From: Gemmatimonadaceae bacterium
Lineage (GTDB): Bacteria > Gemmatimonadota > Gemmatimonadetes > Gemmatimonadales > Gemmatimonadaceae
Assembly (NCBI GenBank): GCA_025934775.1
Contig: JAICWO010000010.1
Span: 1 to 64,000 of the forward strand
Reading direction: 5' to 3'
DNA: 64,000 nt
Shown: one piece after another, positions 33,771-40,798 of the stretch
Layout of the letters: the number at the start of each line of letters is the position of its first letter
Position numbering within the stretch: the first letter of the stretch is position 1
Notes under the pieces: model-generated
Told to the model about the DNA's origin: nothing
Seen by the model: only the letters and a program-made list of their open reading frames with translations
The model's database searches: none
Position numbers and translations under genes: made by a program

Positions 33771-36432
33771 TGTTCCATGGCGTCACCGCGCGGGTGCGGG
33801 ATTGCGCGACGATCGCCATCACCGGAATCGCGACGAGCACCACCACCGCGATCGATCCGCCGGTGAGATACCGGTCGTTGCCGATCGCGAGCAGCGTCAC
33901 GGTGGCCGGAAGGACGGCGCTCACGAACAGCGCGACCGCCGCGGTCAGGAAGCCGTACCGCCAGACGCTCCAGCAGATGACCGAAAACGACGCCATCGCG
34001 AACGGCGTCAGCAGCCACGGACGCATCATCGGCTGTGTCGACATGAGACCGACGGCGATCCCGGGCAGCGCGATCGCGAGCCACGCCCGTTTGGTGAAGC
34101 GCAGCAGAAAATGCACCGCGAAGAAGGCGATCACGGTCGTGACGAGCGCGCTGCCGACGGATGTCGGCGCGAGCGCGAGCGCGGCCAACGGATTCGTCAC
34201 CTCGGGGAGCGATGCGGTCGTCCACGACATCGCGATCGCGAGCGCGGCGCCGATCTCGCGCAGCGCGGCGGCAATCGCGCCGACGGCGAGCCCGCGGAGG
34301 AGCGCCGGCCCCCACGCCGGTGAGCCGAGGTCGAGCCGCGCGATCGCATCGAATCCGACCAGCGCACGCGGATTGATCTCGTTGGCGAGCGACTCGCCGC
34401 TCACGAGCCCGAACATGAGTCCGCAGAGCACGAACAGCCCGACGAACGCCAGCCCTGAGACGATCGCGACCGTCTCGGCGCCGCCGAGGTTCGCGTCCGT
34501 GGCGACCAGCACGTTGACGCCGATCAGCACGATCGCGACGGCACTGACGCGCGCGGCGGCTTTCCATCGCAAGTCGTCGGTGCGTTGGCGGCGCACCGCG
34601 ATGATGATCGACGCGAGCACGAGCGCGGTCCACATGATGATCACGCCGGTGACGACGCCCGTGTGCCACGGATCGCGGCGCACGGCGCGCACGAAGCGCG
34701 GCGGCGCGCTGAAGCTCGCCTGATACTGGCGGACCCGGTCGCCGGCGACGACGATGCGGAGGTGCTGGCGCGCGGTGTCGCCGTGCGATACGACGGCGTT
34801 CGTGCGCGCGGCCCACTCCAACACGCGGTCGGTGCGCCCGGGGCGCTGCACGAGCGAGTCCGTCACGCGCGCGTACGCCGCGACGTCGATCCCGGCATCG
34901 TGGAGGAAGCGGGCCGCGGTGCGCTGCGCGCTGTCGTCGCTGATCGCCGGCAGCGCGGCGGAATCGCTCGGGATCGCGCTCGTGAACGAGACCACGTGTC
35001 CCGAGGGGGCGACGGCGACTTCCCACGTCTGCACCGAGTCGCCGGGGCCGGTGCGCCGCCAGCGGAGATCCCAGTGCAGCATGCCGTCCGCGTCGGCGAT
35101 CGCCCGCGCGTCGGCCGCCCGCACGCCAACCGACTTCTCGAGCCAGACGAACGCCGTGTCGTCCTGCGCGAGGACGAGGTGCTCATCGTACGAGCCCGCC
35201 GTCGCGCCCTGTTTCGTCAGGAACGCGCGGGCGATGAAGAGCGCGTCGGTGCGCTGGCGCGCCGCCGCGGCGGCGGCGCGCGGATGAGCGAACGAGAATA
35301 TGAGTGCCGTAATAACAATTCCGAGAACGCCGAGCAGGAGGAGCGGCTCCGTGAACGACGGGCGCGTGCTGCCCGCGAAGGCCGCCATCTCGCTCGCGCT
35401 CGGCCGCCGCCGTCCGGAGGCCGCGCCGGTGCCGACGCCGATGCGGGGGATCGCCGCCGCGAACTCCTCGAGGGTCGCGAAGCGCGACGCCGGGTTCTTG
35501 GACAAGGCGCGCCCGAGCGCATCCGAGAGCTCGCGCGGCACGTCCGATCGCACGCTGGAGACGGACTTCGGCACCTCGGTGATCTGCTTCATGATCAGGC
35601 CGGCCATCGTGTCGGCATCGAACGGCGAGCGCCCGATGAGCATCCGATAGGCGACCAGCGCGAGGGCGTATTCGTCGCTCCGCGCGTCGAGATTCGTCTC
35701 GCCGCTCGCCTGCTCGGGGCTCATGTAGTGCGGCGTGCCCATGGCCATACCGGTGCCGGTGAGCTTCGCGTCGGCGCCGCTGGTCGCCTTGGCGATGCCG
35801 AAATCCATGACGATGGGCCGGCGCTCCGGGCCCTCGAGCATGATGTTGTCCGGCTTGATGTCGCGATGCACGATCCCCGCGCGGTGGGCCGCCGCGAGCG
35901 CCTCGGCGCACTCGCGCACGATGCGACACGTCTCTTCGACCGAGAACTGGCCCTCGCGGTCGAGCGCCTCGCCCAGGCTCTCGCCCTCGATCATCGGCAT
36001 GACGAAGTAGGCGATCCCTTCGCCTTCGCCCACCTCGTAGATCGGGATGATGTTCGGGTGCCGCAGCTTGGCGACGGCTTCCGCTTCACGTTGGAAGCGC
36101 TGCAGCAGCGTGTCCGAGATGACGAGATCGTAGCGGAGCGTCTTGACGGCGACTTCGCGCTTGAGCCGAACGTCGAACGCCGACCAGACTTCCGCGAACC
36201 CGCCGCGGCCGAGCAGCCGCCGGATCTTCAACCCGTCGCCGAGGGCGCGCTGGAGCCGCGCGCGATGGTCCGCGCCTTCCTCCTCGCCGGCCGGGGCGCC
36301 CGGCGCGACCGCTACTTCCCACGTCGCCGGGTTGAACGAGAGCGGCGTCGCGTGCCCGCACGCCGGGCAGAACCGAGCACCTTGCGGCAGCGGCTCGGCG
36401 CAGGACGGGCAGGTGCTGATCGCAGACGGCAC
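33760..36432 (-). CDS. Membrane serine/threonine protein kinase (PknB-like) with large C-terminal membrane domain
   Basis: An 890-residue protein. An N-terminal zinc ribbon (CPSC...CPAC, about residues 7-25) is followed by a full protein kinase domain (about 65-325): GRGGFAEVW, Lys in EVAVKTLRYD, HRDIKPDNIML and DFGIAKA, all canonical. A membrane helix at about 370-390 leads to an extracytoplasmic domain of about 250 residues with two repeat-like units (TFVWLEKSVGVRAADAR and VLEWAARTNAVV). About eight more membrane segments from about residue 630 to the end form an unknown multi-pass domain with a CAAX-protease-like feel. I used GTG at 36432, since GGAG lies about 7 bases upstream and the zinc ribbon starts directly; the track ATG at 36537 adds 35 basic residues. 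It is divergent from the gene at 36571. Confidence 0.88.
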   Translation of the reverse strand: MPSAISTCPSCAEPLPQGARFCPACGHATPLSFNPATWEVAVAPGAPAGEEEGADHRARLQRALGDGLKIRRLLGRGGFAEVWSAFDVRLKREVAVKTLRYDLVISDTLLQRFQREAEAVAKLRHPNIIPIYEVGEGEGIAYFVMPMIEGESLGEALDREGQFSVEETCRIVRECAEALAAAHRAGIVHRDIKPDNIMLEGPERRPIVMDFGIAKATSGADAKLTGTGMAMGTPHYMSPEQASGETNLDARSDEYALALVAYRMLIGRSPFDADTMAGLIMKQITEVPKSVSSVRSDVPRELSDALGRALSKNPASRFATLEEFAAAIPRIGVGTGAASGRRRPSASEMAAFAGSTRPSFTEPLLLLGVLGIVITALIFSFAHPRAAAAAARQRTDALFIARAFLTKQGATAGSYDEHLVLAQDDTAFVWLEKSVGVRAADARAIADADGMLHWDLRWRRTGPGDSVQTWEVAVAPSGHVVSFTSAIPSDSAALPAISDDSAQRTAARFLHDAGIDVAAYARVTDSLVQRPGRTDRVLEWAARTNAVVSHGDTARQHLRIVVAGDRVRQYQASFSAPPRFVRAVRRDPWHTGVVTGVIIMWTALVLASIIIAVRRQRTDDLRWKAAARVSAVAIVLIGVNVLVATDANLGGAETVAIVSGLAFVGLFVLCGLMFGLVSGESLANEINPRALVGFDAIARLDLGSPAWGPALLRGLAVGAIAAALREIGAALAIAMSWTTASLPEVTNPLAALALAPTSVGSALVTTVIAFFAVHFLLRFTKRAWLAIALPGIAVGLMSTQPMMRPWLLTPFAMASFSVICWSVWRYGFLTAAVALFVSAVLPATVTLLAIGNDRYLTGGSIAVVVLVAIPVMAIVAQSRTRAVTPWNTSP

Positions 36433-36557
36433 GCGGGCTCCGGGCGGGCGGTGGACACTACCAGCACAATGTCCGTCGTCGCGACGAGCATCGCAAGACG
36501 AGCTCGACTCGATTCGAATCGCCCGAATCACCGCCACGCGATCGACGTGGGCGGCAG

Positions 36558-36563
36558 TATACT
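36558..36563 (+). promoter_or_regulatory. Leaderless -10 box (TATACT) for the HEXXH protein gene
   Basis: TATACT lies 7 bases before the ATG at 36571, so transcription would begin on or next to the start codon. No matching -35 is seen in the 138-base divergent region shared with the kinase gene. Confidence 0.55.
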
Positions 36564-36570
36564 ACAACTC

Positions 36571-37188
36571 ATGAGCCCATTGGGCGATCGGATCCGCGCG
36601 CAACTGCGTACCTGGCTTGCCGCGCACGTGCGCGAAGCGCGCACGCTGCACGGGATTTCGGTGCTCGTCGAGAACACGCGGCCGGACATCGCGACGAGCG
36701 CGGTGCTCGAGCGGCTCGACGACGCGCTCGGGCTGATCGAGCAGTATCAGCCGTGGCGGCTCCGGCACCTGCAACGGGACCTGCGGCGCATCGTCGTCGT
36801 TCGCTATCCTTGTCGCGGCGCGTACATCCCGAGCGAGCGGACGTGCATTACGGAGCTCACGTTCCTCGCGCGACGCGACATCTCCGCCGCCGTGGTGGCG
36901 TCGTCGATCGTGCACGAAGGCATCCACGCGCGCGTCGATCGTTTTCGTCAGATCGTGGGCACCGGCGCGCGCGGCGACGACATGCCGCGCGAGGAGCGTT
37001 TGTGCCGAACGGCGGAGCTGGCGTTCGGCCGCGCGTTGCCGAGCGAGCTGGGGAGGCCGGTGATCGAGCGCGCGCTGGCGAGTCTGTCGCTGGAGGATCA
37101 GGAGGTGGCGCCGGCGATCGACTGGGAGGTGGCGCGGGCGCGGCAGGACGCGATCGACGCCGACGCGGCGCGGCGGCGCGCGGACTAG
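36571..37188 (+). CDS. Putative metalloprotein with HEGIH motif, unknown function
   Basis: A 205-residue cytoplasmic protein, Arg-rich and mostly helical. About residue 115 there is VASSIVHEGIHARVDRF, an HEXXH motif within a hydrophobic helix as in small zinc peptidases. Two cysteines (PCRGAYIPSERTCITEL) precede it. A possible third ligand could be one of the acidic residues in REERLCRTAEL, which has Glu about 30 residues later. There is no signal peptide. The gene lacks a ribosome site but has a TATACT box at leaderless spacing. I recognise no family. It sits in a run with another HEXXH protein. Confidence 0.6.
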   Translation: MSPLGDRIRAQLRTWLAAHVREARTLHGISVLVENTRPDIATSAVLERLDDALGLIEQYQPWRLRHLQRDLRRIVVVRYPCRGAYIPSERTCITELTFLARRDISAAVVASSIVHEGIHARVDRFRQIVGTGARGDDMPREERLCRTAELAFGRALPSELGRPVIERALASLSLEDQEVAPAIDWEVARARQDAIDADAARRRAD

Positions 37189-37218
37189 CGGGACAACGGT
37201 CGCCGATAACGTGCCTGT

Positions 37219-37224
37219 TATGAT
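37219..37224 (+). promoter_or_regulatory. -10-like TATGAT box in an AT-rich patch
   Basis: TATGAT is 9 bases before the ATG at 37234, in TGTTATGATTGATCAATA; the predicted transcript would have at most a few untranslated bases. Confidence 0.45.
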
Positions 37225-37233
37225 TGATCAATA

Positions 37234-38214
37234 ATGAGAATAGCATACTTTGCGCTTGGCGTGATCCTCCTCGGCGCGCCTGGACCCGCGGCATCTCAAA
37301 CGGCGCGCGCTCCCCAGCTCTTTGCGTTCCACAGCAATTTCTGGGTCAACCTGCATCACTTCCTCTACGCGACGGCCCGCGCCCGGAAGGGGATGGAGGC
37401 TGGACGCGCGATCGGCCCGATGGCGCTCGCGGACACCGCCGGCGTCGGCGCGCTCGCCGCGGGCGATCGCGCGGCGTGGGACAGCGCCGTCGCGTATTAC
37501 GAATCGACGCTGGTGAAGCGCGACCTCCTGTTCGACAGCACGATGGTCGCGATCAACAACACGCTCGCGACGATGGATGATGCGCGCTCGACTCGAGGCA
37601 TGGCGCTCGATCCCGGGCTCGCGCGCGCGCTCGATCGCGCTGCTCCGGTCTACCGCGCGCTCTGGTGGCCGCGGCATGACGCCGCCAATCACGCGTGGAT
37701 CGGCGCGCTCGCGCCGCTCATCGCGCGCGACGGATCATCGATCGCCGCGAACGAGAGCCGGCTATTTCGCGAAGCGTGGCCGCCCATGCCGGTGCGCGTC
37801 GACGTGACGGCCTACTCGAGTTGGGCGGGGGCTTACACGACGAACGGGCCGCCGCACATCACGATCTCGAGCACCGACGCCGGCACACAGGGCGCGTACG
37901 CTCTCGAAACGGTGTTTCACGAGGTGCTGCACACGATGGACGACACCCTGTTCGACGGGGTGCAGCGCGCATTCCGCAGCGCGGGGAAGCCGCTGCCGCA
38001 CGATCCGACGCACCCGTTCATCTTTTTCACGGCCGGCGAGTTGACGCGGCGCGTCGTGCCAGGCCACGTGCCGTTCGCCGAACAGTTCGGACTCTGGAAT
38101 CGCGTGGCGGCGTTCCGGCAGGCGCTCGCGGCGTTGCATCAGAGCTGGGCGTTGTATCTGACCGGCGCGCTCACGTTCGACGAGGCGCTCTCGAAATACG
38201 CGGCGGTGTATTGA
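37234..38214 (+). CDS. Exported putative zinc metallopeptidase-like protein
   Basis: A 326-residue protein with a signal peptide (MRIAYFALGVILLGAPGPAASQ). Near residue 228 YALETVFHEVLHTMDDTL holds HEVLH, a good gluzincin-type HEXXH motif. Downstream HPFIFFTAGELTRR has a Glu about 37 residues later that could be the third ligand. The N-terminal mature part (FHSNFWVNLHHFLYATARA) is helical and His-rich. The likely site of action is the periplasm or outside. No established family is recognised, and peptidase activity is inferred from the motif. The ATG follows an AT-rich promoter-like patch without a ribosome site. Confidence 0.65.
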   Translation: MRIAYFALGVILLGAPGPAASQTARAPQLFAFHSNFWVNLHHFLYATARARKGMEAGRAIGPMALADTAGVGALAAGDRAAWDSAVAYYESTLVKRDLLFDSTMVAINNTLATMDDARSTRGMALDPGLARALDRAAPVYRALWWPRHDAANHAWIGALAPLIARDGSSIAANESRLFREAWPPMPVRVDVTAYSSWAGAYTTNGPPHITISSTDAGTQGAYALETVFHEVLHTMDDTLFDGVQRAFRSAGKPLPHDPTHPFIFFTAGELTRRVVPGHVPFAEQFGLWNRVAAFRQALAALHQSWALYLTGALTFDEALSKYAAVY

Positions 38215-38290
38215 GCGGCTGTTTGCGCGAGTGGTCCTCCACTCCGACTTTCACGTCAGGACCACTGGCCCAAACCCTCGGATCAAGAAC

Positions 38291-38833
38291 ATGTCGATCT
38301 TCAGCGCCTCCGGCTTTCTCACACCCGACCAAGCGAATGCGTACACGAGCCACGTGCTCGAGCTGCTGGGCGACCGCGATCCGCTCGAAGTGCTCGCGGC
38401 GACGCCGGCGGCGCTCCGCGATGCCCTCGATCGCATCGGCCCCGCGCTGCTCGACGCGCGCGAGGCGTCGGACAAGTGGTCGACCCGGATGGTGTTCGCG
38501 CACCTCGCGGACTCGGAGCTCGCGGGCGCGTTCCGGCTGCGGATGATGCTCGCGCACGATCGGCCGGCCGTCGCCTCGTACGACCAGGATCTGTGGGCGA
38601 ACAGTCTTGGATATGAGAACGCTGATCCGGTCGAATCGATCGACCGGTTCGCCGCGCTCCGGCGCTCCAACCTGCGGCTCTGGGATGCCACCCCGGATCG
38701 CCTCGCGCGCGTCTCCGTGCACGCCGAGCGCGGCGAGGAGAGCGTCGACCGGATGCGGCGACTGTACGCCGGCCACGATCTGGGGCACCTGCGCCAGCTC
38801 GATCGGATTCGCCGCGCCGTCTCGGGCACATGA
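38291..38833 (+). CDS. DinB-family protein
   Basis: A 180-residue four-helix-bundle protein of the DinB/YfiT superfamily. The three His metal ligands can be placed in MVFAHLADSELAG and in YAGHDLGHLRQLDR. Members are small cytoplasmic proteins; some are thiol-dependent S-transferases, most have no known role. I chose the ATG at 38291 since the domain begins a few residues later; the track start at 38231 adds 20 residues out of keeping with the family. It ends at a strong hairpin terminator shared with the convergent outer-membrane protein gene. Confidence 0.85.
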   Translation: MSIFSASGFLTPDQANAYTSHVLELLGDRDPLEVLAATPAALRDALDRIGPALLDAREASDKWSTRMVFAHLADSELAGAFRLRMMLAHDRPAVASYDQDLWANSLGYENADPVESIDRFAALRRSNLRLWDATPDRLARVSVHAERGEESVDRMRRLYAGHDLGHLRQLDRIRRAVSGT

Positions 38834-38835
38834 GT

Positions 38836-38877
38836 AAATACGAACGGCCGGCGATCGCTCGCCGGCCGTTCGTATTT
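38836..38877. terminator. Perfect 19-bp bidirectional hairpin terminator
   Basis: Arms 38836-38854 and 38859-38877 are exact complements around the loop TCGC: AAATACGAACGG... on the left and ...CCGTTCGTATTT on the right. The A-tract and T-tract at the two ends suit termination from both directions, and it lies between two convergent genes. Confidence 0.92.
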
Positions 38878-38891
38878 GCTTATCCTCCCGC

Positions 38892-39638
38892 TCAGTGCAC
38901 GGCTTGCTGGAGCGCGTGCACGATGTGGACGGCGTTGTACTTGAAGCCGAGCGAGTAGCGGACGGAGGTCATCCAGTACCGCCCCTCGCCATTCGGGAGC
39001 GCCGCCGCGCTGCTGACGTGGTAAGCGCTCATGCGACTGCGCATCGCCGTGAGCTCCGTGGTCAGCGAGAGCGAGCGCGTGAGCGTGTACTCGAATCCCG
39101 TCCCCGCGGTCGCGCCGACACCGCGCGCGAAGCGCCACCCCGACTCGAATTGCGAGCCCGCCACGATGCCGCCGCCCGGCGTCGGAATCGCGTACTGGTC
39201 AGACATGTAGAGGTAGCCGCCGCGGAGATCGAAGTACGGACGGACGTCGGCGTCGAGCGCGAAGGGCCGATAGCGCGCGCCGATCTCGGTCACGAGATCG
39301 TACGCCGTGGAGAAGTCGCTCGAGCCGTCGAGGTCGACCGTCGCCGCGTAGTGATCATTGATTCGATAGTCGGCGTGATTGTCCATGCCGAGGGTGGTGA
39401 AGACCGCGGTCCCGCCGCCGACGGCTGGCACTTCCATGTGAGACACCAGCGGCGCGGACTCGAACGACCACTTGGACCGCTGATACGCGAGTTGGTTGGC
39501 GACGATCACGGGCTGCGGCGGCAGTTCAGCCGGCGGCGGCTCGGGGCGTCGATAGATGCGCGGGCGGGGGATGCGCTGTGCGCTGAGCAGCGCCGGAATC
39601 GACAGCAGCGCGATGAAAGCGACGGACCGAGTGCGCAT
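38892..39638 (-). CDS. Outer-membrane beta-barrel-like protein
   Basis: A 248-residue exported protein: signal peptide MRTRSVAFIALLSIPALLSAQ, then a Pro-rich linker (RIPRPRIYRRPEPPPAEL). After that come alternating amphipathic strands with aromatic ends (WSFESAPLVSHMEV, YAATVDLDGSSDFSTAYDLV, VRPYFDLRGGYLYM, SLGFKYNAVHIVHALQ), consistent with a small 8- to 10-stranded barrel. GAGG lies 5 bases before the ATG at 39638. The 351-residue track version runs upstream through the low-complexity inverted-repeat DNA and is not real. Its 5' region is next to the left arm of the IVP element, which may influence its expression. Confidence 0.75.
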   Translation of the reverse strand: MRTRSVAFIALLSIPALLSAQRIPRPRIYRRPEPPPAELPPQPVIVANQLAYQRSKWSFESAPLVSHMEVPAVGGGTAVFTTLGMDNHADYRINDHYAATVDLDGSSDFSTAYDLVTEIGARYRPFALDADVRPYFDLRGGYLYMSDQYAIPTPGGGIVAGSQFESGWRFARGVGATAGTGFEYTLTRSLSLTTELTAMRSRMSAYHVSSAAALPNGEGRYWMTSVRYSLGFKYNAVHIVHALQQAVH

Positions 39639-39780
39639 GGAGACCTCACGAGCGGCGCGGAGCGCCGGCGACGGGGTGAGGAAATGTATACAGTCGGAAA
39701 TTGATCGTGGGGAGGCGAGCGGGCAAGAGGCGGGCAAAATGGTCGCCCAAACAGCGGGGGCGAATGGCGCAAACGACAGA

Positions 39781-39988
39781 GGGCGCAAACGACACAAGGC
39801 GCAAACAACAAGAGGCGCAGCCTTCCGAACGGCGCTGACTTCCAGAGGGCGCTGACTTCCGAACGGCGCCGACTTCCAAAGGGCGCGACGCTTCCGAACG
39901 GCGCGGCACGAACGGCTGCGCCGTTCGGCAGAGACGTAGCGGCGCAAAGGGCGAACGGCGGGTGACGGCGCAAAGGGCGAACGGCGGG
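39781..39988 (+). repeat. Left arm of a 207-bp inverted repeat flanking the IVP gene
   Basis: By manual alignment this 208-base block matches the reverse complement of 40584-40790 with six mismatches and one gap (about 97%). It is made of short G/C-rich blocks such as CTTCCGAACGGCGC and GGCGCAAAGGGCGAACGGCG. It has an internal hairpin CGAACGGC-TGC-GCCGTTCG (39909-39927). Frames on both strands stay open but give only low-complexity Arg/Ala/Gly-type translations. Confidence 0.93.
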
Positions 39989-40062
39989 AAACGGCGCGAG
40001 GGCGAACGGCGGGAAACGGCGCGAGGGCGAACGGCGGGAAACGGCGCGAGGGCGAACGGCGC
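39949..40062 (+). repeat. Tandem 25/26-bp array inside the element
   Basis: Units starting GGGCGAACGGCGGG recur at 39949, 39975, 40000, 40025 and 40050. The middle three continue AAACGGCGCGA and are almost identical, while the first has TGACGGCGCAAA. The array starts within the left arm and extends past it towards the IVP gene. Confidence 0.9.
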
Positions 40063-40138
40063 GCGCACTGAAAGAGTTCGATGCGGGCCGCAACAATTCG
40101 ACGCTGGGTCGACGCACCGCGCGCGCTACGCTCGGCCC

Positions 40139-40543
40139 ATGTCGCCTCACCGCAATCTCGATGTACTAGACGCGGCGGAGCTCGTCGCGCATGAGATCAA
40201 CGAGATCATCGACAGCACACCCGGTCTCATGCACGTCGATCAGCTCCGTCGCAGTGCACAGTCGATCGGCTCGAACATTCGCGAGGGTATGGGTCGCGGC
40301 CCGGGTCGCGACCGAGCCCATTTCCTCCGCACGGCGCGCGCGTCGGCCGAGGAGACGATCGGTCATCTCAGACCGAATGTCGTCTCCGGTGTCATTCCGG
40401 AGAGCCTCTATTGGCGGCAGCACAACCGACTCGTGGCGATCACGCGGATGTTGACGATGCTTCTGCGCCACCCGAGCAGCACCGACGGTGGCTCGCGGAA
40501 GAGGGAGTCTGAACGGCTCGAGGCTCAGCGACGACGGTCGTGA
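40139..40543 (+). CDS. Four-helix-bundle protein, 23S rRNA intervening-sequence (IVP)-like
   Basis: A 134-residue helical protein. The signature is VDQLRRSAQSIGSNIREGMG followed by FLRTARASAEETIGHL, closely matching IVP proteins encoded in 23S rRNA intervening sequences and the Avd accessory proteins of diversity-generating retroelements. These pentameric basic bundles bind nucleic acid; their cellular role is not settled. The last 15 residues (SRKRESERLEAQRRRS) are a basic tail. TACGCT sits exactly 6 bases before the ATG at 40139, so the transcript may be leaderless; there is no ribosome site. The track start at 39962 runs through the repeat array and is spurious. The gene is enclosed by inverted repeats of about 207 bp, like an IVS hairpin but outside rRNA. 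Confidence 0.88.
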   Translation: MSPHRNLDVLDAAELVAHEINEIIDSTPGLMHVDQLRRSAQSIGSNIREGMGRGPGRDRAHFLRTARASAEETIGHLRPNVVSGVIPESLYWRQHNRLVAITRMLTMLLRHPSSTDGGSRKRESERLEAQRRRS

Positions 40544-40583
40544 GGTCGGGGAGAGTCGGCCGCCTTTCGCTGTTGCGCCGCCA

Positions 40584-40790
40584 CCCGCCGTTCGCCCTTG
40601 CGCCGTCACCCGCCGTTCGCCCTTTGCGCCGCTACGTCTCTGCCGAACGGCGCAGCCGTTCGCGCCGCGCCGTTCGGAAGCGTTGCGCCCTTTGGAAGTC
40701 CGCGCCGTTCGGAAGTCAGCGCCCTCTGGAAGTCAGCGCCGTTCGGAAGGCTGCGCCTTTTGTTGTTTGCGCCTTCTGTCCTTTGCGCCC
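40584..40790 (-). repeat. Right arm of the 207-bp inverted repeat
   Basis: Inverted counterpart of 39781-39988. It begins 40 bases after the IVP stop and ends 9 bases before the stop codon of the hybrid kinase gene; the bases between are the same type of GGGCGAAGGGCG repeat. Confidence 0.93.
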
Positions 40791-40798
40791 TTCGCCCT

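Noticed and set aside
39949-40062. CRISPR-like array
   Set aside because: Units are directly adjacent without spacers, and no cas gene is nearby; the 41-bp array at 22484 fails for the same reason.
39962-40138. N-terminal extension of the IVP ORF through the repeat array
   Set aside because: Low-complexity Arg/Gly/Ala translation; the family domain and leaderless -10 both support the ATG at 40139.
40139-40543. Avd gene of a diversity-generating retroelement
   Set aside because: No reverse transcriptase, template repeat or variable repeat is seen within the window around it.
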